Part shown: positions 18,793 to 27,437 of the stretch, piece by piece
How the letters are laid out: each line of letters starts with the position of its first letter
Position numbering within the stretch: the stretch's first letter is position 1
NCBI GenBank assembly: GCA_017449675.1
Contig: JAFTFG010000014.1
Coordinates: forward strand, 1-55,492
Reading direction: 5' to 3'
Source of the DNA: Prevotella sp.
Lineage (GTDB): Bacteria > Bacteroidota > Bacteroidia > Bacteroidales > Bacteroidaceae
DNA: 55,492 nt
The notes under the pieces: generated by a model
Databases searched by the model: none
Told to the model about the DNA's origin: nothing
What the model saw: the letters and a program-made list of their open reading frames with translations, nothing else
Translations under genes and position numbers: made by a program

Positions 18793-21700
18793 TTATAATG
18801 TGATATTAAATCCTACGAGTACTGTCTTGGCAGCAGGATAGGCACCATAGTCCACACCCTGATACAAAGCACTGGTCTCATCGATACCATTACGGTTAGC
18901 CTCTGGGTCATAACCGCTGTAATTAGTGATGGTGAAGAAGTTCTGCAGTGAGACATACAGACGGAGTTTCGCATCCTTCGTGATCTGTGGAACAGGCAGG
19001 GTATAGCCTAACTGGATGTTACGGAACTTCAGGTAACTGGCATTCTCCACAAAGCGGTCGTCCGCATAGATAGAGGTGGCACTGGTCGCTTTCTGTACGG
19101 TATTGCTAGGATTGGTGACCGTCCAACGGTCAGCGACCTCGGCAAGTGGGTTATAGTAGTAGCCGTTACCACGATCCAGACGACAAGCAAGGGCATTGAA
19201 GAGTTTGTTGCCGTAACTACCGCTGATGCTCACAAAGAGGTCCCAGTTCTTATAGGCCACCTTCGTATTGAAGCCATAAGTGAACTTCGGCTGGATATTA
19301 CCCAATACCACACGGTCTTGTTCGTTGACCACTCCGTCCCCATTCACATCCTCGAACTTCGGATTACCTGGCTCTACCGTGGAGATGGTCTGTGTAGGCA
19401 GTTGGCTCAGGTCCTCGTCCGACTGGATGATGCCCTTGAACTTATAGCCGTAGAAGGTGCCGAGAGGCTCACCCACCTTCACAATGAATGGATTGATATA
19501 CTGTAGGGTACCTACTGACGCGAAATCGGGCAGGAAATACTCTGAGTCACCCAGACTAGTCACCTCGTTCTTGTTGTGGGCGATATTCGCATTGACATTC
19601 CACTTCCAGTTCTTGTTGTCGATCAGCACACCACCGATTTCCAACTCCACACCCTTGTTAGTCACAGAGCCGACATTACGCAGCACGGTGGAGAAACCAG
19701 TCACCTGCTCTACAGGTACGTCCAAAAGCAAGTCACTCGTCTTTTTATAGTAGGCATCGAGGGTCACCGTCAGACGGTTCTGGAAGAAACCGGTGCTCAA
19801 TCCAATATTATAAGAGGTGGTCGTCTCCCATTTCAAGTCCGGGTTCGACTTGTTCTCAATGATATAACTCGTAGCCTGCTGGTTGTTGATAATCACCGTG
19901 CGAGGAACCACATTAGCGGCATACTGATAGTCACCAATCTCCTGGTTACCTACGGTACCGATAGAGGATCGCAGTTGGATGAAGTCTACGTTCTTGCCCA
20001 GGCGGAGCCATTTCTCACGGTCAATGTTCCACGACAGACCCAGTGAGGGGAACCATCCCCAACGGTGATCCTTGGCGAAACGGCTGGAGCCATCGGCGCG
20101 GAGAGTAAGAGAGGCATTATAACGGGAGTCGTAACTGTAGTTCACACGACCAATCCACGACTGGAGGGTAGAGATATAATGACCACTAATAGAAGGCAAG
20201 GTGGTAGCGGCAGCACTGAGGTTGTCGTAGCCTGTGGCATCGTTGCTGAAACCGTAGGCAGTTGTAGCGACACTGCTACGGTCGGTATGTTGGGCGGTAT
20301 AGCCCAACAGTGCCGTCAGCGAGTGTACACGCTTGAAAATATTGCTGTAGGTTGCCGTGTACTCCGTCTGCCATGTCGTGGTCTTTGTCTGACCTACAGA
20401 GGCATAGCCACTATTGGCAATACCACCTGTGGTGTAGGAGGGAGCATAGTAACTCTGACGGGTATTTGAGATATCAGCACCTAGGCTTGCCTTCAATTTC
20501 AACTGCGGGATGATGGTCCACTCGGCGAAACCAGTACCTATCACACGGGTGTTCTCCGTCTCAGCCTTGGTATTCTCCAAATCGCTGATGGGGTTGCCCA
20601 CCTTGCCATTGTAGATATCCACGCTGGTGGGGGTGGCATCGTAGTTATACGATCCGTCAGCATTGTAGATAGAGGTGTACGGCGTGTGCGAGATGGCTGC
20701 GAACCAAGGACTTGGCTGGAACATGTTACCACTGTTGTCGGCGATGCCTAATACCTTGTTATAGGCTGCATTGGCATTAACACCCACCAGCAGGTTCTTG
20801 AAAATGTTACGCTCGTAGTTGATACGTCCTGCATAGCGGGTCAGTCCCGTACCCTTCACGATACCGTCCTGGCTCTTGTAACTGCCACTGATGCTGTAGC
20901 GTGAGATCTCATCGCCGCCTACGGCAGACAGTTGGTGCTCCTGCGAGAAACCTGTGCGCAAGGCTGCGTCCTGCCAGTCGTAACTCTGGGTGGGGTTGTC
21001 AAGGTCATAGCCCAGTTCACCGTTCTGGTAGAGTTCATGCCAGATGTCCACCCACTGCTGGGCGTTGAGGAAATCCAGTTTCTTGCCGATGGTGCTCCAT
21101 CCGAAAGAGGCGTTATAGGTGATGTTGTTACGACCATGCGAGCCTTTCTTGGTAGTGATGATGATCACACCGTTGGCACCACGGGTACCATAGATAGCGG
21201 TTGCGCTTACATCCTTCAGCACCTCAATGCTCTCGATGTCGGCGGGATTCAGGAAGGACAGCGGGTCCAGCGTAGCATCACTCGTCTTGGCACCAGTACG
21301 TGTGGAGGCGGGATCGTTATAGACTATAAAACCGTCAATCACATAAAGGGGCTCATTACCACCCGTGATGGAGTTACCACCACGAATGCGGATGATACTT
21401 GTCGCGCCCGGCTGACCAGAAGTCTGAGTCACGTTAAGACCTGCGACGGCACCTTGCAGTGCACTCTCCACGGAGTTGTTCTGCTGGCGCAGCACCTCAT
21501 TGCCTACACTGGAGATGGCACTGGTCAGTTCGAGACGCTTCTGCTCGCCATAACCGATGACGACGACCTCGTTCAAGCGACTGCTGTTATCTTGCAACTG
21601 GATATCCACCGACTCGGAGGCATCATACACATCCACCTCCTGAGGGCGATAGCCTACATACTGTACACTGAGGGTAAGCGGCAACTCGACGTTGGTCACC

Positions 21701-21888
21701 AATTTGAAGTTTCCGTCTACGTCCGTGACGGCACCTAATTCTTTACTAGACTTGGGAACCACAGAGGCACCAATCAGTGCATCACCTGTACGGGCATCTA
21801 CGATACGACCCGTGATGGTGGTCTGAGCCAGCGCATTCAGCGCTGACAACAGACAAACTATTAAAACTACTAATAACTTCTTTTCCAT
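18793..21888 (-). CDS. SusC/RagA family TonB-linked outer-membrane transporter
   Basis: 1031 residues: signal peptide (ending LSALNALAQ), a carboxypeptidase-regulatory-like beta-sandwich (about 25-100, TGRIVDARTGDALIGASVV), a plug domain (about 115-235, with DVSATAIYGTRGANGVIIIT) and a 22-strand barrel ending in NITL. It imports substrate through the outer membrane using TonB energy. The start at 21888 (MEKKLL) gives a proper signal peptide; the upstream in-frame ATG at 21942 would read through the 21907-21940 hairpin. It forms a pair with the SusD gene and follows the PstS-like gene. Confidence 0.94.
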   Translation of the reverse strand: MEKKLLVVLIVCLLSALNALAQTTITGRIVDARTGDALIGASVVPKSSKELGAVTDVDGNFKLVTNVELPLTLSVQYVGYRPQEVDVYDASESVDIQLQDNSSRLNEVVVIGYGEQKRLELTSAISSVGNEVLRQQNNSVESALQGAVAGLNVTQTSGQPGATSIIRIRGGNSITGGNEPLYVIDGFIVYNDPASTRTGAKTSDATLDPLSFLNPADIESIEVLKDVSATAIYGTRGANGVIIITTKKGSHGRNNITYNASFGWSTIGKKLDFLNAQQWVDIWHELYQNGELGYDLDNPTQSYDWQDAALRTGFSQEHQLSAVGGDEISRYSISGSYKSQDGIVKGTGLTRYAGRINYERNIFKNLLVGVNANAAYNKVLGIADNSGNMFQPSPWFAAISHTPYTSIYNADGSYNYDATPTSVDIYNGKVGNPISDLENTKAETENTRVIGTGFAEWTIIPQLKLKASLGADISNTRQSYYAPSYTTGGIANSGYASVGQTKTTTWQTEYTATYSNIFKRVHSLTALLGYTAQHTDRSSVATTAYGFSNDATGYDNLSAAATTLPSISGHYISTLQSWIGRVNYSYDSRYNASLTLRADGSSRFAKDHRWGWFPSLGLSWNIDREKWLRLGKNVDFIQLRSSIGTVGNQEIGDYQYAANVVPRTVIINNQQATSYIIENKSNPDLKWETTTSYNIGLSTGFFQNRLTVTLDAYYKKTSDLLLDVPVEQVTGFSTVLRNVGSVTNKGVELEIGGVLIDNKNWKWNVNANIAHNKNEVTSLGDSEYFLPDFASVGTLQYINPFIVKVGEPLGTFYGYKFKGIIQSDEDLSQLPTQTISTVEPGNPKFEDVNGDGVVNEQDRVVLGNIQPKFTYGFNTKVAYKNWDLFVSISGSYGNKLFNALACRLDRGNGYYYNPLAEVADRWTVTNPSNTVQKATSATSIYADDRFVENASYLKFRNIQLGYTLPVPQITKDAKLRLYVSLQNFFTITNYSGYDPEANRNGIDETSALYQGVDYGAYPAAKTVLVGFNITL

Positions 21889-21906
21889 AAATACAGTCTC
21901 CCTTAG

Positions 21907-21940
21907 GATTGCCCGTGGAGCGTATGCTCCACAAGCAATC
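21907..21940 (-). other. Hairpin in the leader just before susC
   Basis: A two-part stem, GATTGC/GCAATC (6 bp) and GTGGAGC/GCTCCAC (7 bp), separated by a two-base internal loop and closed by GTAT, 18 bp before the susC start. There is no T run on either strand, so it is more likely an mRNA processing or stability element, or a translational control site, than a terminator. Confidence 0.5.
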
Positions 21941-21989
21941 ATTCATTAATAAAACAAACTAACCTGATTTAATTAAATACTTAAGTAAT

Positions 21990-22883
21990 CTATTTTTGAG
22001 CCAAATCTATCTGCTCCGTACGATGTAACTGAGCGGTCAACTCTTTCTGAGACAGTTGTAGCAAACCATACTCATGAATGTATTTGTTGCCATCGGTCAA
22101 TATCCAGCGAACGAAAGCGTTCAACTGACTATTGTGATGGTTGTAGTCAAGACCTATCTTGCCTACTGGAATCTCAGCGAACTGCTGCTGTTCCAATAAA
22201 AGGATGATATCATCCAGACGAGCCTCGTCCAATACCTGCTCTCCATGCTTGTCGATGTCCAGAGGTACCAATGCCAGGTCATGACGCAGATGACGGCTCT
22301 GTAAATCGAAAATATTAGAAAGGGAATTGATGGCAACACCTAAGGGGTCACGGCTCAAGGCAACATTCAGGAAACTGTCATCCCCAGAAATCTTCTTTCC
22401 TTTGTAATTACTGGTCTCCTGCTTGAAGGAAGTTGCATAGGCACGGGAGGCCGACTGCTGACTATTACCTGTGTAGATATGAAGCGTTTTCTCTGCCTTC
22501 GTCTCCTTCGTATCGTCGTCATACTCATCTTTCACGAAGAAAAGACTCTTTAGTTTCTTGGCGTTCAGACGCTTGCTGCCTAAAACTTGCTCAGCCTCCG
22601 ATGACTTGTTGACGACTGGCAGGATAGCATAGCGTGCGATGAAAACCGCATCGTCAGCCTGTTCTGTTACAAATGAAATACTATTTTCGTTATCCTGTGC
22701 CTTCCCTGTTGCAATCTGGAAAGCAATGTTATTGTTGGTCTTTGTATATTCGGCAACCCACTTCTCAACCAACGGACGTACAGAATTCTGTACGTGGAGG
22801 GTTACCTTCTCGTTCTGTGCGGTGGCTGTCAGACTAACTTGCAGCCCTAAAAGCAATGCTATCGTAAAAACTGATCTTTTCAT
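21990..22883 (-). CDS. Exported PstS-like (type II periplasmic-binding fold) protein
   Basis: 297 residues with a signal peptide (ending SLTATAQ). The opening VTLHVQNSVRPLVEKWVAEY and later SDD- and loop-type motifs resemble substrate-binding proteins of the phosphate/sulfate/molybdate type. It lacks a lipobox and there is no ABC permease nearby, so it may deliver ligand to, or sense for, the SusC/D pair downstream. Its start codon lies inside an overlapping Met/Cys-rich upstream ORF, suggesting coupled translation. Family assignment is moderate. Confidence 0.62.
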   Translation of the reverse strand: MKRSVFTIALLLGLQVSLTATAQNEKVTLHVQNSVRPLVEKWVAEYTKTNNNIAFQIATGKAQDNENSISFVTEQADDAVFIARYAILPVVNKSSEAEQVLGSKRLNAKKLKSLFFVKDEYDDDTKETKAEKTLHIYTGNSQQSASRAYATSFKQETSNYKGKKISGDDSFLNVALSRDPLGVAINSLSNIFDLQSRHLRHDLALVPLDIDKHGEQVLDEARLDDIILLLEQQQFAEIPVGKIGLDYNHHNSQLNAFVRWILTDGNKYIHEYGLLQLSQKELTAQLHRTEQIDLAQK

Positions 22884-23016
22884 AATGTTGTCGTTCTAAA
22901 TATATATTATTAATAATGTGTTGGTCTCTCTTCTTATCATTACGCATCATCTGCATGCTGCTACAACAACAGCAACACATTCGCATCTGCATTTGTTTCA
23001 TACTCATTGTCATCAT
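22834..23016 (-). CDS. Met/Cys-rich upstream ORF (candidate leader peptide)
   Basis: A 60-codon ORF that starts about 43 nt after the predicted transcription start and overlaps the first 50 bp of the PstS-like gene in another frame. It opens MMTMSMKQMQMRM, followed by five consecutive cysteines and SSMQMM: five Cys and ten Met within the first 24 residues. The Cys codons lie in or beside an inverted repeat: AATGTGTTG (minus strand, 22981-22973) can pair with CAACACATT (22923-22915) or partly with CAACATT at the downstream start codon (22890-22884). This is the design of an attenuator that reads charged tRNA-Cys or tRNA-Met. It is preceded by the operator-bearing promoter at 23066-23135. Confidence 0.6.
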   Translation of the reverse strand: MMTMSMKQMQMRMCCCCCSSMQMMRNDKKRDQHIINNIYLERQHYEKISFYDSIAFRAAS

Positions 23017-23065
23017 AACTTTAGTCAAATTTAATTTATTTTCAAAAATGATTTTAATCACAGTG

Positions 23066-23135
23066 CAAAGGTACGGCGGAATTTCGAGTCCCACAATACC
23101 TTTTAAACGGCATTTTTTCTACCGCAAGTTTGGTA
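23066..23135 (-). promoter_or_regulatory. Operator-bearing promoter A (upstream ORF/PstS-like/SusC/SusD/MtaA-like unit)
   Basis: Read on the minus strand: inverted repeat at 23135-23120 (TACCAAACTTGCGGTA), 19 bp, GGTATTGT (23100-23093), 19 bp, TACCTTTG (23073-23066). The spacing is identical to promoters at 33266-33335 and 36356-36425. The 16-bp site has the 7-2-7 half-site layout of NarL/LuxR-family regulators. Confidence 0.78.
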
Positions 23136-23173
23136 GATATGCCTTAAATTCAATTAGGATAACTGATTTTCTG

Positions 23174-24610
23174 CTATTTCAGCCGTTTGAGGAGTTCCAA
23201 CAAGACCTGCCAGATATCATCAATCGTCTTCAGTTCCACCCGCTCACTGGCAGAGTGAGGTTCAACGATACGAGGACCGATACTGGCTATCTGGATGCCA
23301 GGATAATGCCGGACAAAAAATCCCGCCTCTAGAACGAAGTGCATGGCTACCAAACGAGGTCTCCAGCCTAAGACATCGAGGAAGGTGTCACTGGTCAGTT
23401 GGAGGAAGGGTGACTGTTGGTCTTCCTGCCATGCCGGAGCCGACATGACTGTTTCTGACGTAGCATTAGCGGAGGCAAACGTATCGGCAATCTCCTGACT
23501 GAGTTGTTGCATGTCAGCATCGATAAAACTACGTGTATGCGTACTAATAAGAATATGGTCACTCTCCGTTCTGATGCATCCGATATTATTCGAAGTCTCC
23601 ACCGTATCCTGCATCGTGTCACTCATCTTGACCACTCCTTGGGGAATCTGTTCCAGACAACTCATCAGTGCCTCGAAAGTCTCTGCGGGCATGACCGTCG
23701 CCTGTTTATCGCATTTCTCAATCGTACAATGCATCTGAGGGTCATTATCTCCATATTCCTCACGCAGCCATTCATTGATGCTCTCTTCCTGCGCCTTGAC
23801 AAATTCGGAAGCCTCCCCCGAACGCACACAAATCGTCAGATCAGCAGCAGAGGCAATAGAGGCATTAGCCTCACCTACCTGTATACTGGCCAGACGGAGG
23901 TCGTAATCGTTATAAATCGCCGCCAGGATAGCCCATGCAGGGATAACGGCACTACAACGTCCTTTATTGATATCAACACCGGAATGTCCACCAAGGCCCC
24001 CCTCAAAACGGATATGATACCAACGGTATTTACCACCTGGAGCAGGTTCTGGATGCATGGGAAGTCTATGCAGTTGTAAACAGGCTCCTGCGGCACCTGT
24101 AGTAATCGTATCATAATCTTCCGAGTCAAGATTGATGACTTTACGCCCACGAAGGAAGTCTTTCGACAACCGGGCGGCACCCGACATACCATCCTCCTCA
24201 TTAGTTGTAGTAATCACTTCCAAAGCCGGATGCACTATTGTGTCAGACTCCAGTACAGCCAAAGCCATCGAGAGGCCGATACCGTTATCTGCTCCCAACG
24301 AAGTGCCTTGTGCCTTCATCCACCCATTGTCGATATAGGTCTCTACAGGATCATTTAGCGGATCCTTCATCCCCACGCATACCATATCCATGTGATTCAA
24401 CAGAACGATGGGCTCTGATGCATGATAACCCGGCGTGGCAGGTTTACGGATGATAACACAGTTTTCTGCATCGCGCTCATATTCCAAATGCAGACGCTGC
24501 GCAAACTGACAAAGATAGTCAGCGACACGCTCTTCGTGATGGGAGGGGCGTGGAATACGGTTGAGTTCACTAAAAATGCTCATCACACGTTCAATAGTCG
24601 GACGTTCCAT
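23174..24610 (-). CDS. pepD: Aminoacyl-histidine dipeptidase (PepD, M20 family)
   Basis: A 478-residue zinc dipeptidase that cleaves a broad range of dipeptides. M20 motifs are present: LLNHMDMV (first metal ligand), SLGADNGIG, TTNEEDGMSGA (catalytic Glu) and GGLGGHSGVDINKGR. A second PepD is encoded at 47809-49269 with the same motifs, so the cell has two. Its promoter (24683-24726) belongs to the conserved-spacer family. It ends 39 bp before the operator of promoter A but has no operator itself. Confidence 0.93.
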   Translation of the reverse strand: MERPTIERVMSIFSELNRIPRPSHHEERVADYLCQFAQRLHLEYERDAENCVIIRKPATPGYHASEPIVLLNHMDMVCVGMKDPLNDPVETYIDNGWMKAQGTSLGADNGIGLSMALAVLESDTIVHPALEVITTTNEEDGMSGAARLSKDFLRGRKVINLDSEDYDTITTGAAGACLQLHRLPMHPEPAPGGKYRWYHIRFEGGLGGHSGVDINKGRCSAVIPAWAILAAIYNDYDLRLASIQVGEANASIASAADLTICVRSGEASEFVKAQEESINEWLREEYGDNDPQMHCTIEKCDKQATVMPAETFEALMSCLEQIPQGVVKMSDTMQDTVETSNNIGCIRTESDHILISTHTRSFIDADMQQLSQEIADTFASANATSETVMSAPAWQEDQQSPFLQLTSDTFLDVLGWRPRLVAMHFVLEAGFFVRHYPGIQIASIGPRIVEPHSASERVELKTIDDIWQVLLELLKRLK

Positions 24611-24682
24611 ATGTTCAATCTTTAATAAACTGAATGGCCATCATGGTCTAATGACCTGTGCCGTATCGAGAAATATCTCCTG

Positions 24683-24726
24683 CAAAGATACGATTAAGTA
24701 GGAAGAAAACCAAATAAAATTAGAGT
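24683..24726 (-). promoter_or_regulatory. Promoter of pepD
   Basis: Minus strand: TTTGG, 19 bp ending CTTAATCG, then TATCTTTG (24690-24683). Upstream and spacer sequence closely match the sppA promoter at 6611-6656. Confidence 0.75.
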
Positions 24727-24730
24727 TTTC

Positions 24731-25045
24731 TCAAAATGAAGGTCCCTTCGTTTCCTCCTTTGGTGCCATCTTCACTTCCATGGCTTGATAGCCAAACTTC
24801 CGAAAACTCTGGATAATATTTTCTGGAGTTGTCTTGTCGGCATCATAGGTGATGGTGACACGCTGTCCGTTTACATCTGTCTCGATGCTTTTGATGCCCT
24901 TCTCAAAACGGAGGTTCCCTTTGATTTTCTTCTCACAGTTGTCACAATGCATCTGTGGCAGGGTAGTGACTACTAATGTCTTCAAATCTTTCGCACTGAG
25001 TGACAGCGTGGCTGTCAGCATCAGTAATGTCAATAGTTTCTTCAT
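24731..25045 (-). CDS. Exported heavy-metal-associated (HMA) domain protein
   Basis: 104 residues with a signal peptide (LLTLLMLTATLSLSA) and one HMA ferredoxin-like domain with the metal motif MHCDNCEKKI. Such domains bind Cu(I) or similar soft metals. It lies 20 bp after the TonB-dependent receptor gene and is probably co-transcribed with it, so it may be the periplasmic partner for a metal or metallophore brought in by that receptor. The metal is not shown by the sequence. Confidence 0.85.
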   Translation of the reverse strand: MKKLLTLLMLTATLSLSAKDLKTLVVTTLPQMHCDNCEKKIKGNLRFEKGIKSIETDVNGQRVTITYDADKTTPENIIQSFRKFGYQAMEVKMAPKEETKGPSF

Positions 25046-25065
25046 ACCTTCAATCTTTTAATTCT

Positions 25066-27012
25066 TTATAATCTCTTTCCGAAATTCAGACGGATGCCGG
25101 CGTATAAAGTCAAACCATGTACGGGTCCCCATACCATCGTAGGCTCAAACTCCTTACTCCAAGGGTCGTCCGTACCCCAGATAGGATGAGGCTGGCGATA
25201 GTTGGTCAGGTTCTCGCCTCCTATATAGACCGAGAAATGACGGAACCAGCGGGTCACCTGTGCATTCAACTGGGGGTAGGCAGCAAAACGGGAGTCGGTA
25301 AGGGTATGGATAGAGGACGGTAGCCTGCCGCCACCATTCTGCTGGAAGGTCACGTCAAACTGCCATAAGCCGGGAGGTAGTTTATAACTTGCCGTCAGCA
25401 ATGCCTTGTACCGGCTCTGCAGAGGCTTCTCCATGAGTTGTCCCCCATACGTTGACTTGACATCGTTCAGTCGGTAGGCAGCAGTGACTTCTAACCCGTC
25501 GATGACTGGGTAGGTGGCATCAATCTGGAAAGTGTGTGAATAACTCCTTCCCCGCAGGTTGGTAAGGCGTATCTCACGGATATCGCTGTCATAGTCGACC
25601 AGCATTTGTCGGATGAAATGGGTATAATAGTATTCTGCATTCACCTTGAGGGTTTTGTTTCCTATGGGGATATTCAGTGCTGCTGAGAGTCCGTAGTTCC
25701 AGGCACTCTCCTGTTCCAAGTCGTCAATCACCAACTGTCTGCCACTCGCCAACAGATAGTTATTCTCCGCCAAGGCATGAGGCGTGCGGTAGCCCTTACC
25801 AGCCGACAGACGTAGTGTGACGATCTCATGAGGCATGTATTTCAGATGGATGCGAGGGGTACCGAACCAGCCATAACGGCTGCTGTGGTCGGCTCTGATA
25901 CCAGCCATCAGTGTCAACCGCTCGTTGAGGTTCAGCGTATATTGCAGATAGGCACCAGGAGTCGTCTCTTTGTCGTCACGATGGAAATAGTCGTGATTAA
26001 GAGAGAGTCCGGCAGACAGGTTATGTATCTCGCCCAGATTCGTCTCGAACATCAGTTGCGCATAGGCGTTCTTCTCGTTGACACTGTATGTCTTGTTGCC
26101 GTAAAGTGCTTCCAGTTGGTGGAGAGAGCCACTTGCCATCAGGGCGATATTCGTACCACGCTCAGGATTCAGCAACAGCGCATGTTTCATATAGGCCTCA
26201 TAGCGATGCGTCTCTGAGTGGATTTTAAATAACTCATCGGCATGGCATAGGGGTGAATGACTCATCTGTCCTCCTTCACGCCTCTCGTCCAACAAACTGA
26301 TGCCGCCATGGAAGATATAATGTTGTCCGATATAGTCCCAGCGGTTCTGTATGTTCACCTGCCGGATGTTAGGCTTGTCGTAAAAGCCGTCGTCGTTGTC
26401 GTCATGGTGTCCCCAGTCGTTCTCGTAATGTGCCAGCAGTTCCGTATTGACCTTCTCTACATGGATATTCGCATCCGCATTCGCCTCCATGCGACTCTTT
26501 GTATTACCATAGAGGTTGACGGCAACGCCCTCCTCGTCTTCTGGTTTGAGGTACTCGATATTGATTTGCCCTGTGATGCTCTCATAACCGTTACGCACTG
26601 ACGAGGCACCCTTCGACACCTGTATGCTCTGCATCCAAGGGCCAGGTACATAGCCCAGTGCGTAAGGGAAGGCTGCGCCACGAAAGTTCGGCATATTCTC
26701 TGTCAGCATCTGCACATAGGTGCCAGAGAGTCCTAACAGTTTGATCTGTTTCGCCCCGGTGGCAGCGTCACTGTAGTTGACATCCACCGAGGGATTAGTG
26801 GTAAAACTCTCGCCCAGATTACAGCAGGCGGCACGGAAAAGTTCCTCACGATTGACACGAATGCCGTTGACAGCACCCGCCAGTCGACTGGTACCAGAAC
26901 GACGCACAGAGACCGTCACACCATCCAGTGTAGCGGTCTTTAGCGAGTCTTCCTGTGCCGTTGCCGTCAGCGTGAACAGGAAGATTGTAATAGCCAACCA
27001 TACTCTTTTCAT
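25066..27012 (-). CDS. TonB-dependent outer-membrane receptor, probably for a metal or metal chelate
   Basis: 648 residues: signal peptide (ending LTATAQ), a plug domain (about 30-150) including GTYVQMLTENMPNFRGA and the Cys pair in RAACCNLGESF, then a 22-strand barrel ending GIRLNFGKRL. It lacks the SusC N-terminal extension. Pairing with an HMA protein suggests copper or another soft metal. A -7 box TAACTTTG at 27023-27030 gives it its own start of transcription just inside the end of the JAMM gene, so it is separate from the sulfur operon upstream. It lacks the shared operator. Confidence 0.85.
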   Translation of the reverse strand: MKRVWLAITIFLFTLTATAQEDSLKTATLDGVTVSVRRSGTSRLAGAVNGIRVNREELFRAACCNLGESFTTNPSVDVNYSDAATGAKQIKLLGLSGTYVQMLTENMPNFRGAAFPYALGYVPGPWMQSIQVSKGASSVRNGYESITGQINIEYLKPEDEEGVAVNLYGNTKSRMEANADANIHVEKVNTELLAHYENDWGHHDDNDDGFYDKPNIRQVNIQNRWDYIGQHYIFHGGISLLDERREGGQMSHSPLCHADELFKIHSETHRYEAYMKHALLLNPERGTNIALMASGSLHQLEALYGNKTYSVNEKNAYAQLMFETNLGEIHNLSAGLSLNHDYFHRDDKETTPGAYLQYTLNLNERLTLMAGIRADHSSRYGWFGTPRIHLKYMPHEIVTLRLSAGKGYRTPHALAENNYLLASGRQLVIDDLEQESAWNYGLSAALNIPIGNKTLKVNAEYYYTHFIRQMLVDYDSDIREIRLTNLRGRSYSHTFQIDATYPVIDGLEVTAAYRLNDVKSTYGGQLMEKPLQSRYKALLTASYKLPPGLWQFDVTFQQNGGGRLPSSIHTLTDSRFAAYPQLNAQVTRWFRHFSVYIGGENLTNYRQPHPIWGTDDPWSKEFEPTMVWGPVHGLTLYAGIRLNFGKRL

Positions 27013-27022
27013 AAGATGGCTG

Positions 27023-27030
27023 CAAAGTTA
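27023..27030 (-). promoter_or_regulatory. -7 element of the TonB receptor/HMA unit
   Basis: TAACTTTGCA on the minus strand, 10 bp before the receptor ATG, lying in the 34-bp gap after the JAMM protease gene. Confidence 0.6.
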
Positions 27031-27046
27031 GTGATTTTTTGAAGAA

Positions 27047-27433
27047 TCAGAGGTGCTGTTCCTTATCAATCACCTCCCCGTTAAGAATTTTAAACGAATT
27101 GAGGTGGATACCCTCGTGCAGAGAGAGAATGGCATAACGGATAGTAGGATCATTCGCCAGTCGCAGATCCTCCTGAGAGGGGCGCGAGGGAGAGGCAGGA
27201 TGACTATGCCAGTTGGCAAGGATCCTCAGTCCTTTCGAACGCGCATACTTCAAGGCTGCAAACTGATCCTTGGGAGCAAAGGAAAAATGCTCAGGCGAAT
27301 GGTCGATATTCTCCATCCAGTAGTTCTCTGTGACGACATCGTCAACACCTAATAGATAGCCACAGGTCTCATTAGGAGCATCCTTCTGAGCCTGGGCTAT
27401 CATCTCGTCTATGACATTTTGATTGATTCTCAT
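27047..27433 (-). CDS. JAMM/Mov34 metalloprotease (Mec/HcyD/QbsD-like)
   Basis: 128 residues with a complete JAMM zinc site: catalytic Glu in NETCGYLLG and HSHPASPSRPSQED (His-x-His-Pro...Ser-x-x-Asp). Bacterial JAMM enzymes of this size act with ThiS-like carriers. They trim a C-terminal extension to expose Gly-Gly (QbsD, HcyD) or release newly made cysteine from the carrier (Mec in Mycobacterium). The ThiS-like carrier two genes upstream in the operon has residues beyond its Gly-Gly, so trimming is the likely job; cysteine release is possible because cysK is in the same unit. Last gene of the cysK-to-JAMM operon, 4 bp after the ThiF-like gene. Confidence 0.9.
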   Translation of the reverse strand: MRINQNVIDEMIAQAQKDAPNETCGYLLGVDDVVTENYWMENIDHSPEHFSFAPKDQFAALKYARSKGLRILANWHSHPASPSRPSQEDLRLANDPTIRYAILSLHEGIHLNSFKILNGEVIDKEQHL

Positions 27434-27437
27434 CGTT

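Noticed and set aside
17158-21888. Polysaccharide utilisation locus
   Set aside because: Only the SusC/SusD pair is present; no carbohydrate-active enzyme or glycan-sensing regulator is linked, and the promoter belongs to the sulfur set.
22916-23332. Plus-strand frame opposite the Met/Cys-rich upstream ORF
   Set aside because: It has no promoter in its direction and ends inside pepD; the minus-strand frame starts correctly after a strong promoter.
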